DNA of 47,825 nucleotides from positions 1 to 47,825 of the forward strand of contig CADEGN010000018.1 in NCBI GenBank assembly GCA_902826865.1, written 5' to 3'. Below, piece by piece: positions 8,056 through 15,462 of the stretch. Both the position numbers and the translations under genes were made by a program. Source of the DNA: an uncultured Myxococcales bacterium. GTDB lineage: Bacteria > Myxococcota_A > Polyangia > Nannocystales > Nannocystaceae. Each line of letters starts with the position of its first letter. Positions within the stretch are counted from its first letter, which is position 1. Under the pieces are notes generated by a model that was given only the letters and a program-made list of their open reading frames with translations, had not been told where the DNA came from and searched no databases.

Positions 8056-9135
8056 CTAGCCGCAGCAGAACGTGAATGGGCCCACGGGCGTGGCAGAGCC
8101 GCTCGCCACCGGGGCGGTGGTGACGGAACAAGCTTGTTCGCCGCCGAAGTCGGCAGCGAACGAGGCGGCGTTGAGCACCTGGCAGAGATCGGCGCTGAGC
8201 ACGACCTCTTGCGTCGCTTCGCCGGCACAGTCGGGCTCGTCAAAAAGCTGGAGCGTGCCTTCGGAGCAACTACCCCCCGGCGAACTACACGAGCAGCTGC
8301 TGCAATCGCGCGTGTCTTCCGCGTTGGTGTGGAACACCAATTTCTCGGTGAAGTCGGCCACGGGGCACTCGACTTCACCCTGCTTGTAGATGCACCACTT
8401 GTTTTCGAAACCCTCCGGTGCCGCGGGTAGGCAGACGCTCGCGCCATCGTTGCACGCGAGCGGGGTCTCCTCCGGGAGCCTACAGGTTTGGATCGTCGCG
8501 TCCCAAGAGATCGGAGGTACGAATTCGGTGTCTTCCTTCTGGCAGCTGCCGCCGTTACCGGCATACAGCTCGACGCTGCTCAGCTCGTTCACAATGGGCG
8601 TGGGATTGCACTCCGGGCCGAGCGAGACGGAGTCCATGCCGTACGCATAGCCCTCGCAGTCGTCTGTGTGGAACGTCAAAGTCGCAGTGCACGGCGAACC
8701 TGCCATGAGGGTGCACGAGCAGTCGCATTGCGCAGGCCCAGGCTCGTTGAACCCCTCGACGAGCGTCGGTCCGGGGGTCGGATAGTCGTCGGGGCAGGGG
8801 GGCGTCGCCGCGCCCGCCGCAAGCCGGGCATGGACCGTTGGTCCGAACCAACCGTCGGGAACCGCTGCCACGCAGGTGCCCGCGCAACCAGAGTCGCCTG
8901 TCGTCGAATCCGCCCCGGCGGTTTCCGCCGCGCCGCTGCTCGCGCCCGTGTCGAGCGCCGAAGTGGTGTCTTCAGCCTGCGAACCGCCCGTTTGCGTGCC
9001 ATCGTCCGCTGTTGTCGTGGGGTTGCTCGATGCCCCCGTATCGCTCTGCGCCGCTTCTGACGACGTACAACCCGGCAAGAGGGAGAGCCCACCGAGCAAA
9101 GGCAGGGATCGTCGCAGAAGTCGATGGCGTGTCAT
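8056..9135 (-). CDS. Cysteine-rich lipoprotein of the tandem FCCG family, copy 4
   Basis: The ATG at 9135 begins a lipoprotein signal, MTRHRLLRRSLPLLGGLSLLPGC, with lipobox LPGC. An in-frame ATG 12 codons upstream gives a poorer signal. The 359-residue protein then has a Thr/Ser/Ala-rich linker to about residue 85 and a cysteine-rich domain. Landmarks in order are GCAGTCVAAVPDGWFGP, GPAQCDCSCTLMAGSPC, CQKEDTEFVPPISWD, a CNDGASVCLPAAPEGFENKW block, DTRDCSSCSCSS and the terminal VGPFTFCCG. The same landmarks occur in the two other intact copies upstream, so this is one gene family made by tandem duplication. I do not recognise the domain and see no catalytic motif. A structural, adhesive or binding role outside the cell is inference. 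Confidence 0.82.
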   Translation of the reverse strand: MTRHRLLRRSLPLLGGLSLLPGCTSSEAAQSDTGASSNPTTTADDGTQTGGSQAEDTTSALDTGASSGAAETAGADSTTGDSGCAGTCVAAVPDGWFGPTVHARLAAGAATPPCPDDYPTPGPTLVEGFNEPGPAQCDCSCTLMAGSPCTATLTFHTDDCEGYAYGMDSVSLGPECNPTPIVNELSSVELYAGNGGSCQKEDTEFVPPISWDATIQTCRLPEETPLACNDGASVCLPAAPEGFENKWCIYKQGEVECPVADFTEKLVFHTNAEDTRDCSSCSCSSPGGSCSEGTLQLFDEPDCAGEATQEVVLSADLCQVLNAASFAADFGGEQACSVTTAPVASGSATPVGPFTFCCG

Positions 9136-9250
9136 GTCGGGATCATTGCCTCGACAGGCAAGAACCTTCACGGCGACGTCATTCGCCCCGACGATGCGAG
9201 CGGGTCCTCAGGTTGTCGACCGCCGCGCGGGTGATCGGAGGGCGCGGAAA

Positions 9251-9595
9251 TCAGCCGCAGCAGAACGTAAACGCGCCGGCAGCCGTGGCGGAACCGGTCG
9301 GCTCCGGGGCAGTCGTGACCGAGCATGCTTCGTCGGCACCGAAGTCGGCGACGAACGACACCGCATTCACGATATCACAGTAGCCTGGATTCAAGAGTTC
9401 CATCTCCTGCAACGGCTCGCCAGTGCAGTCCGGCCCGCCAAAGAGCAGGAGTGAGCCGTCAGAGCAGCCTTGGGTCGGGGAACTGCACGAGCAGTCGGAG
9501 CATTCGCGCGTATTTTCCGCGTTGGCGTGGAACACGAACCTCCAGAGCACGCCGACAAACGAGGGTGGACGCCCCACACGTCGAACGCTTGTCAT
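9251..9595 (-). pseudogene. Truncated FCCG-family copy 3, C-terminal remnant only
   Basis: The frame encodes 114 residues, of which the last about 96, from FVFHANAENTREC to FTFCCG, align with the final third of the neighbouring lipoproteins. It is closest to copy 4, sharing ACSVTTAP before the end. The first about 18 residues (MTSVRRVGRPPSFVGVLW) have no counterpart in the family and there is no signal peptide. Roughly the first 250 residues of a normal copy are missing, with the junction near 9543. A deletion between tandem copies is the simplest explanation. It is unlikely to make a secreted product. Confidence 0.8.
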
Positions 9596-9704
9596 CTACG
9601 GAGTCATGCCCAGGCGAGCACGATTCCGTAGGTTCTTGAGGCGGCGCTGTGCGCTTTCGAGTTCGCCCTCACGAAATTTGCCGAGCGGCTTCGGCTCGTC
9701 CCGA

Positions 9705-10766
9705 TCAGCCGCAGCAGAACGTGAAGGGACCGACCGCAGCAACCTCACCCATTGGCTCGGGCATGGTCGTAACCGGGCAAGGTGGCCCATCGCTGAAACT
9801 ACCGGCGAACGACAGTGCGTTGAGCACCTGGCAGGACCCGTTGAGCGGGAGCTCCTGCGCCGGCATGCCTTCACAGTCCGCGTCATCGAAGAGCTGCACC
9901 ACACCATCGTTGCAGCTGGTGCCTGCGGTGCCACACGCGCAGCTGGTGCACTCGCGTGAATCCATCGCGTTGGTATGAAATACGAACTTGTTGCCGAAGT
10001 CGCCGCCCGGGCATTCGGCGTCGCCGTCTTTGTAGATGCACCACGTACTCTCGAAGCCCTCGGGCGCGGCTGGCAAGCACACGCCGGCCCCGTCATTGCA
10101 CGATAGCGGCGTCTCCGGCACGCGACAGGTCCGGATTGCGCCGTCCCAGGCCACCGGTGGCACAAACTCCGTGTCTTCTTTCTGACAGCTTCCCGGGTTG
10201 CCGTAGTTGTACGAATAGATCCGGGCACCGCGGTTTACGAGCGCGTAGTTCGTGCACGTCTCACCGGCAGGTTGTTGGTTGGCCCAATAACCCGCGCAGC
10301 CACCGTTATACATCCGCACCTGCGCCGAGCATGGGGCTCCTGCCATCAGGGTGCACGAGCAGTCGCACTGCGCGGGACCGGGGTCGTGGAATCCCTCGAG
10401 CAACGTGGGACCGGGGTTCGGATACTCGGCCGGGCAGGCAGGAAGGCTCGTTACATCGGCCAAGCGCGCGTAGATCGTGGGTCCAAACCATCCATCGGGG
10501 GCAGGCGCAGCGCAGGTGCCCTGGCAGCTGGGATCGCCGGTGGTGGAGTCAGCGCCGGCGGTGGTGGAATCGGCGGAACCGCCTGTTGGCGTGATGGTGA
10601 TCGAACTGATGCCCTCGTCGGTTTGGCCGGTGCTCGTTTGGCCGCTGTCACTGGCGGTTGTGTCGGTCGAACCTGTGTCGCCGCTCGCTTTGGGACCGCC
10701 GCAGCCTGACGCCAGCGAGATGCCGCCGAGGAGCTGGAGGGAATGCCGGCAAATTTCATCACGCAT
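9705..10766 (-). CDS. Cysteine-rich lipoprotein of the tandem FCCG family, copy 2
   Basis: I take the ATG at 10766 (353 residues), since it gives MRDEICRHSLQLLGGISLASGC, a lipoprotein signal with lipobox ASGC. The extra 57 codons upstream read as Arg-rich non-coding sequence. After a Thr/Gly/Ser linker the family domain begins with CQGTCAAPAPDGWFGPTIYA and includes GPAQCDCSCTLMAGAPC, CQKEDTEFVPPVAWD, CNDGAGVCLPAAPEGFESTW, a block around SRECTSCACGTAGTSC, and the end VAAVGPFTFCCG. Its C-terminus (EPMGEVAAVGPFTFCCG) is identical to that of copy 1, so these two are the closest pair. An upstream element shared with copy 1 lies at 10786-10819. Function unknown. Confidence 0.85.
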   Translation of the reverse strand: MRDEICRHSLQLLGGISLASGCGGPKASGDTGSTDTTASDSGQTSTGQTDEGISSITITPTGGSADSTTAGADSTTGDPSCQGTCAAPAPDGWFGPTIYARLADVTSLPACPAEYPNPGPTLLEGFHDPGPAQCDCSCTLMAGAPCSAQVRMYNGGCAGYWANQQPAGETCTNYALVNRGARIYSYNYGNPGSCQKEDTEFVPPVAWDGAIRTCRVPETPLSCNDGAGVCLPAAPEGFESTWCIYKDGDAECPGGDFGNKFVFHTNAMDSRECTSCACGTAGTSCNDGVVQLFDDADCEGMPAQELPLNGSCQVLNALSFAGSFSDGPPCPVTTMPEPMGEVAAVGPFTFCCG

Positions 10767-10785
10767 GGTTATGTGACGATGGTCG

Positions 10786-10819
10786 CGTTTGCTCCCACCC
10801 CTTCGCTTCGAACGGTACC
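10786..10819 (-). promoter_or_regulatory. Upstream element shared with FCCG copy 1
   Basis: Read on the minus strand, this 34-base element starts GGTACCGT, has CGAAGG in the middle and ends CAAACG, 20 bases before the start codon. Copy 1 has the same three blocks at nearly the same spacing (12036-12070). It may be a promoter, an operator or residual identity from duplication. Confidence 0.35.
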
Positions 10820-10941
10820 GAACCGAGCGGGCCCGCGACAAGTGCTGACGCGAAACGAGGGGCGACCAATCGAGGGCGCGCCCGGCGTGACAGACGCGAC
10901 CGCGGCGCCGGTTGGCCCGGGGGCTCGAGGGCAACACCGTT

Positions 10942-12009
10942 TCAGCCGCAGCAGAAGGTGAACGGGCCCACGGCGGCGACCTCGCCCATCGGCTCCGGAA
11001 TCGACGTGACGGGGCAAGGGGGTCCCGCGCTGAAGCTGGCGGCGAACGACCCCGCGGTCACGTCGTGGCACACGTACCCGCCCGGGGTGATCTCCTCCAC
11101 CGGCGAACCAGCGCAGTCGGGGCCCGCGAACAACTGAAGCACTCCGTCGTCGCAGCTCGTTCCCGCAGTCCCGCATGAACAGCTGCTGCACTCGCGTGTG
11201 TCCATGGCGTTGGTGAAGAACACCGACTTGTTGCTGAAGTCGCCGGCGGGGCAAGCGACGTCGCCTTGGGCGTAGATGCACCACGCATTCTCGAAGCCCT
11301 CGGGCGCCGGGGGCAAGCAGACCCCCGCGCCGTCGTTGCACGCCAGCGGGGTCTCGGGGAGTCGGCAGCTGCGGATCGCCGAGTCCCACTCGACCGGCGG
11401 GATGAACTCTGCTTCCTCTTTTTGGCAGGTGGCCTGCTGACCACCATAGTTGTAGCCGACGCGGACCTGGAGCGACTCGCCAATCAGGGCGCCGCTGCAG
11501 GTTTCACCCGCTTGCTGCGAGTTGAGCCAGACCTGGCACGTAGTGCCGCTGTAGAGGGTTACGTCGAGGTCGCATGGCGTGCCGGCCATGAAATTGCACG
11601 CACAGTCACATTGCGCCGAACCCGGGGCGTTGAAGCCGTCGAGCACGGTGGGGCCGGGGTTCGGGTAGTCCTCCGGGCACGGGGGCACAGCGGCGAGTTC
11701 GCCGACGCGCGCGTAGATCGCCGGGCCAAACCAACCCTCCGGCGTCGGCGCGGCGCACGTGCCGGGGCAGCTGGGATCGCCACCCGTGGAGGTGTCGTCT
11801 CCCGGCGTTCCCGTGCTCGTGCTCGTGCTCGTGCTGGTTGTGGGATCCGTGGTCGAATCCACCCCGACCGTGCTCGGGTTCGTGCCTCCTTCGGAGGTTT
11901 CCCCAGTCGTAGAGATGTCGCCGCCGCCTTCGCTCGAGATGCAACCCTCGATGAGGCCGAGGCAACCCCCAAAAACCGGAAAGGACCGTAAGAAAAATCC
12001 ATCGCGCAT
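10942..12009 (-). CDS. Cysteine-rich lipoprotein of the tandem FCCG family, copy 1
   Basis: The ATG at 12009 gives 355 residues starting MRDGFFLRSFPVFGGCLGL, a signal sequence whose cysteine in LIEGC is a plausible though imperfect lipobox. A linker rich in Thr, Ser and Gly, including a TSTSTSTSTG run, leads to the family domain at about residue 85: CPGTCAAPTPEGWFGPAIYA, GSAQCDCACNFMAGTPC, CQKEEAEFIPPVEWDSAI, CNDGAGVCLPPAPEGFENAW, a block around TRECSSCSCGTAGTSC and the end VAAVGPFTFCCG. It is the first of four same-strand copies. The intervals between copies (about 110-175 bases) are long enough for separate promoters. Function unknown. Confidence 0.85.
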   Translation of the reverse strand: MRDGFFLRSFPVFGGCLGLIEGCISSEGGGDISTTGETSEGGTNPSTVGVDSTTDPTTSTSTSTSTGTPGDDTSTGGDPSCPGTCAAPTPEGWFGPAIYARVGELAAVPPCPEDYPNPGPTVLDGFNAPGSAQCDCACNFMAGTPCDLDVTLYSGTTCQVWLNSQQAGETCSGALIGESLQVRVGYNYGGQQATCQKEEAEFIPPVEWDSAIRSCRLPETPLACNDGAGVCLPPAPEGFENAWCIYAQGDVACPAGDFSNKSVFFTNAMDTRECSSCSCGTAGTSCDDGVLQLFAGPDCAGSPVEEITPGGYVCHDVTAGSFAASFSAGPPCPVTSIPEPMGEVAAVGPFTFCCG

Positions 12010-12035
12010 GGCGTCACGACGACGGGAGGTAGGCA

Positions 12036-12070
12036 CGTTTGGCCCGTCGTCCTTTCGGCGACACGGTACC
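12036..12070 (-). promoter_or_regulatory. Upstream element shared with FCCG copy 2
   Basis: On the minus strand the element begins GGTACCGT, contains CGAAAGG and ends CAAACG, 27 bases before the copy 1 start codon. See 10786-10819 for its partner. Copy 4 and the truncated copy lack it. Confidence 0.35.
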
Positions 12071-12193
12071 CAAACTGGCGGGTTGGCCACAAGTAGCGAC
12101 CCCGATGGCGCGACAGGGGCGCCTGCGCGACCGCGGAGGGCGGCCCCAAGGGGGCGCGAGCGGCGTGGTGTCCGCCGCGCGCACGGAACCCGG

Positions 12194-13060
12194 TTACTTC
12201 TTCACGAACGAGTAGATCGGGCGTGGCTGGGCTGCGAACAAGCGCAACACCCCATCTTTCACAAGCAGCTCGGTGCAAGCGGCGACCGTGGCCTCGTCCA
12301 CCGGGTAGCGGGTGTTCTTGTGTTGAAACTCGCGGGTGTTGGTCGTCTCGAGAAACGACGCGACAGCCTTGGGGTCGAAGGCGTTGTCGGCGAAGTGCGA
12401 CGGGATCTGAAGCTCGATCACTCGACGTCGGTTGGTCAGCGAAACACTCGACATCTCGATCCGCCAGATCCAGTCGCCGTGTCCCTTGACCGCGAAGCTC
12501 CCGACCTTGGGCGTGTCGGCGAGAAAGCCTATGGGTCCGGAAGGTTGACCGATCTTGCTGCGGAACCCGGCGCACACCGCCAACTGGAGCGCGATGTAGC
12601 TGGTGAGCAACTCCACCAGTTCCGGGGGTTCCGGCGCGGCGGTGGCCGATTCGGTGGCCGCCCTCTCGGGCGACGGTTCTGACGCTGCGGACGCCGCGTC
12701 GGTGGCCGGCGCCGCGTTGGTCGCTGGCGCAGCATCGGTGCCTGGCGCTGCCTCGACGGCCGGCGAAGCATCGTTGGACGGCCCGGCGTCGACGGCCGGG
12801 GCAGCACCGCTGAGCGGCGCGGCGTTAGGTGATGCCGGGCTGGCGGATGGTTCTGGCCGGGGTGCCTCGCGCGTCGGCGTCGCCTGGCCGGGCGCAAACC
12901 CGCTCAGATCCGCGGCCTGGAGGCCCTGACACCACGTCATGGTCACTGGCAGCCAGCGGTCACCCTGCTTGATCAGCACGCGGACCAGGCAGCCGCGCTG
13001 AGGGATCTCGAGCAGCTCGGTGCGCTCGCCCTCCTGTTCGGCCAATGTCTGCCAGTTCAT
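12194..13060 (-). CDS. Hypothetical two-domain protein with Ala/Pro-rich linker
   Basis: I do not recognise this 288-residue protein. Residues 1-60 (MNWQTLAEQEGERTELLEIP, then WLPVTMTWCQGLQAADLSGF) look like a small folded domain with no signal peptide. Residues of about 60-130 are a low-complexity linker of repeated Ala-Pro-Asp/Thr units such as APATNAAPATDAA. The C-terminal 155 residues form a second globular domain (LVELLTSYIALQLAVCAGF, IPSHFADNAFDPKAVASF, then RPIYSFVKK at the end) with no motif I can name. It is probably cytoplasmic. It is separated by about 180 bases from the FCCG cluster and there is no sign of co-transcription. Confidence 0.75.
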   Translation of the reverse strand: MNWQTLAEQEGERTELLEIPQRGCLVRVLIKQGDRWLPVTMTWCQGLQAADLSGFAPGQATPTREAPRPEPSASPASPNAAPLSGAAPAVDAGPSNDASPAVEAAPGTDAAPATNAAPATDAASAASEPSPERAATESATAAPEPPELVELLTSYIALQLAVCAGFRSKIGQPSGPIGFLADTPKVGSFAVKGHGDWIWRIEMSSVSLTNRRRVIELQIPSHFADNAFDPKAVASFLETTNTREFQHKNTRYPVDEATVAACTELLVKDGVLRLFAAQPRPIYSFVKK

Positions 13061-13163
13061 GGGACGGGATCGGTGCGAGGGCGTTCATCCGCCCGCAACT
13101 GGACGATAGCATCCGTCGGGCGCGCCCCCAAACTTCGCGGTGTTCGCCGTTGTCGCGCCTGCG

Positions 13164-13433
13164 TCAGGACTCGAGGCCAAACTGCGGCAGCGGCTGGCGA
13201 ACGTCGAGTCCACCCGCCTTGGCCTTGCCGACCAGAACGTCAAACGGCGCGTCGGCCGGAATTGCGGCCCACACCCGCTCGTCGCCCGCAGGTCCCTCGA
13301 TGATTGCGAGGGCACCGAGTCGCTGCAGACAGGATCGAACGGTGCCCAGATCCGTCCGCAGCTCGAGGGCGATCTCGTCCTCGGCCATGCAGGATCCGGC
13401 GAGTTGGAACAACAGGTCGCTGATCATCGCCAT
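13164..13433 (-). CDS. Small winged-helix-like hypothetical protein (89 aa)
   Basis: I use the ATG at 13433 (MAMISDLLFQLAGSCMAEDE); a second ATG at 13427 is also possible, and the longer frame to 13550 adds unlikely Cys/Arg-rich sequence. The segment EIALELRTDLGTVRSCLQRL followed by GALAIIEGPAGDERVWAAI resembles a winged helix-turn-helix in which the second helix reads the DNA and a short wing follows. No ribosome binding site is evident. The role is unknown. It could be a small DNA-binding protein encoded independently of the larger gene upstream of it. Confidence 0.5.
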   Translation of the reverse strand: MAMISDLLFQLAGSCMAEDEIALELRTDLGTVRSCLQRLGALAIIEGPAGDERVWAAIPADAPFDVLVGKAKAGGLDVRQPLPQFGLES

Positions 13434-13894
13434 AGGGGGTCCAACGATGGTGCACGACAATGCCCGCGCCGCCGCGGAAAAAAGCACAGGCGCGCAGGTG
13501 CGGGAACGATCGTCGGGAACCCGATGTGCGCACGGGCACATCGATGCCACCGCGGTTCCGGCGGACCAACACGCGCCTCACCGGTTGCTGATCTCCCCGA
13601 ACCAGACGCGGCGTGCGTTCAGGCAGATCGCAGGACGAAATCCGCGGCGGGGCGGCAGGCTGTCCTATGCGCGTCGTCGCGAGCCAGCGGATTCGGCGAA
13701 GATCGATCGCGGGGGCGTTGGGGTTTCGACGGGTCGGAACGCGTCTACTTGGGACGGGCCGTTCAAGTACGACGTGATGCCCACCGAACCCACCGGTGGG
13801 ACGGCCAACGACCTCTGCGTGGGCGAGCGATCCCAACGGTGAGGTCGGGCCAGCCGGGCGCTGGCGCCCCCGGATCGTCTGGTAGCGTTGGACG
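13434..13894. other. 461-base stretch without a recognisable gene
   Basis: Several overlapping frames are open here on both strands, as expected in GC-rich DNA. The only peptide with balanced composition is WDGPFKYDVMPTEPTGG near 13753 on the plus strand, which has no start or recognisable context. I see no gene, terminator or repeat. Confidence 0.45.
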
Positions 13895-15385
13895 ATGACC
13901 GTCTGTCGCCGACGTTTGGGTCTCTGGGTCGCGCTTGGGATTTCATCCTGCTACGAGGGCGTGGCCGAAACGGGCACCGGCTTGGGGGACTCGAGTTCCG
14001 GTGTTGGTGTGAGCACGACGCCGGGCACGACCATGCCTGGCACGACGTCGCCTGGCACGACGTCGCCTGGCACGACGTCGCCCGGTACCAGTGATGGTGG
14101 CGCCAGCACGACCGAAGCAACTACCTCAGGCGTCGACGGTTCCACGACCGCCCCCGCGAGCACCAGTGGCCTTACCACCGGTCTTGGGGAGTCGAGCGGA
14201 ACGGATGCCACCACCGGCGGTGTCGTGGACTGCCCATACCCGGTGGTGGATGATCCGAGTGGCTTCGACGTCGAGCTCGTCGGCGATGGGCTCAACGCGC
14301 CGCTCTTTGTGCTCGGCCATCCCACCGAGCCCGAGCGTCTCTTTGTCCTCGAGCAAGGTGGCGTGATCCGGATGATCGAACCTGGCAACACGTCGCCCGT
14401 GGATCAGGAGATCGCGGACATCGGCGACGTGTTGTCCGGGGGTGAACGCGGTTTGCTTGGAATGGCGTTCCATCCCGACTTCCCCGCCGATCCGCGGATC
14501 TACCTCAACTACACAGCGTCGCCCAATGGGCGCACGCGGATCGAGGAGTATGCGCTCGACCCAAGCAATGGCTTTGTCGCTGATCCTCTTTCGGCACGAA
14601 TCGTGCTCGAAATCCACCAGCCGGCCTCCAATCACAACGGCGGCGGCATTGCCTTCGACTTCGACGGGCAACTCGTGATCGGCATGGGCGACGGTGGCAT
14701 GCAAAGCACCAGCCGCAACAACGGGATTCTGCTGGCGAAGTTCCTGCGGATCGGGGTCGAGCCGGATGGGATAGCCGACGATACGCCGGCGTGCAACGGC
14801 TGTCCGAGCTATGGGCCGTTCGACTATACGATCCCCGCGGACAACCCGTTCGTCGGGGTCGCCGGCTACGCCCAAGAGATCCTCGCGGGCGGCTTTCGCA
14901 ATCCGTGGCGGTGGTCGCTGGATGTCCAAGACGGCGGGATCTGGATCGGTGACGTCGGTGAGGTGGCCTGGGAAGAGATCGATCTCCTGGTGCCCGGTCG
15001 CGACTACGGCTGGAATGACATGGAGGGCTTCCATTGCTATGCGGACGGTGGCTGTGACGATTTGGCGGGTCCCCATGAGGTCAATGCCGATGGCCTGGCC
15101 ATGCCGCTCATCAACGTCGCCCACAGTCCGGATTGCGCCATCGTCGGTGGCGCGGTGTACCGCAGTTGCGAGGCCCCCTCGTGGAGCGGGACCTATTTTT
15201 ATTCGGACTATTGCAACCCTGACATTCGCGCGATCCAGTTCGACGGCGACGCCGTCACCGACCTCGGCGTGGTCATCGACGCGCCCGGTGGCATTCTCGG
15301 TAACGGCTGGAATCAGCTCGGCGACGTCTACTTCACCGGACAGAATGGCCCAGGGCGAATCTGGCGGATCGTCCCGGTTCCGTAG
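13895..15385 (+). CDS. PQQ-dependent sugar (glucose/sorbosone) dehydrogenase-like lipoprotein
   Basis: The 496-residue product has a short signal with a possible lipobox ending at C19 (LGISSC) and then a Thr/Ser/Pro/Gly linker to about residue 105. The rest matches the soluble PQQ sugar dehydrogenase beta-propeller family: LFVLEQGGVIRMI, ERGLLGMAFHPDF, SNHNGGGIAFDFDGQL with the expected histidine, GFRNPWRWSLD, GDVGEVAWEEIDLL, YGWNDMEGFHCY, then HSPDCAIVGGAVYR and FYSDYCNPDIRA. Members oxidise aldoses or related compounds in the periplasm using PQQ and calcium; some relatives are non-enzymatic. I cannot tell from sequence whether PQQ is bound here. No PQQ synthesis genes are in the window. Confidence 0.85.
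   Translation: MTVCRRRLGLWVALGISSCYEGVAETGTGLGDSSSGVGVSTTPGTTMPGTTSPGTTSPGTTSPGTSDGGASTTEATTSGVDGSTTAPASTSGLTTGLGESSGTDATTGGVVDCPYPVVDDPSGFDVELVGDGLNAPLFVLGHPTEPERLFVLEQGGVIRMIEPGNTSPVDQEIADIGDVLSGGERGLLGMAFHPDFPADPRIYLNYTASPNGRTRIEEYALDPSNGFVADPLSARIVLEIHQPASNHNGGGIAFDFDGQLVIGMGDGGMQSTSRNNGILLAKFLRIGVEPDGIADDTPACNGCPSYGPFDYTIPADNPFVGVAGYAQEILAGGFRNPWRWSLDVQDGGIWIGDVGEVAWEEIDLLVPGRDYGWNDMEGFHCYADGGCDDLAGPHEVNADGLAMPLINVAHSPDCAIVGGAVYRSCEAPSWSGTYFYSDYCNPDIRAIQFDGDAVTDLGVVIDAPGGILGNGWNQLGDVYFTGQNGPGRIWRIVPVP
14026..14085 (+). repeat. 15-bp minisatellite, four units
   Basis: Four units (14026-14040, 14041-14055, 14056-14070, 14071-14085) follow the pattern CACGACGTCGCCTGG with one to three changes in the first and last units; a partial unit precedes them. 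They encode repeated Thr-Ser-Pro-Gly-Thr in the linker of the sugar dehydrogenase-like lipoprotein. Because the unit is a multiple of three, changes in copy number only alter linker length. Confidence 0.85.
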
Positions 15386-15462
15386 ACGGGTCCCGGCCGC
15401 TCTCGTGCTGCTCTCGTCCTCGGTTGGGACGGGGGCAGCGGGCGCAATGAAGTCCCGGGCGA

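Noticed and set aside
9596..9704. Possible coding tail on the minus strand (GKFREGELESAQRRLKNLRN) between FCCG copies
   Set aside because: It is only readable in a frame running through copy 2 out of phase, with no start and no homolog that I know; judged chance.
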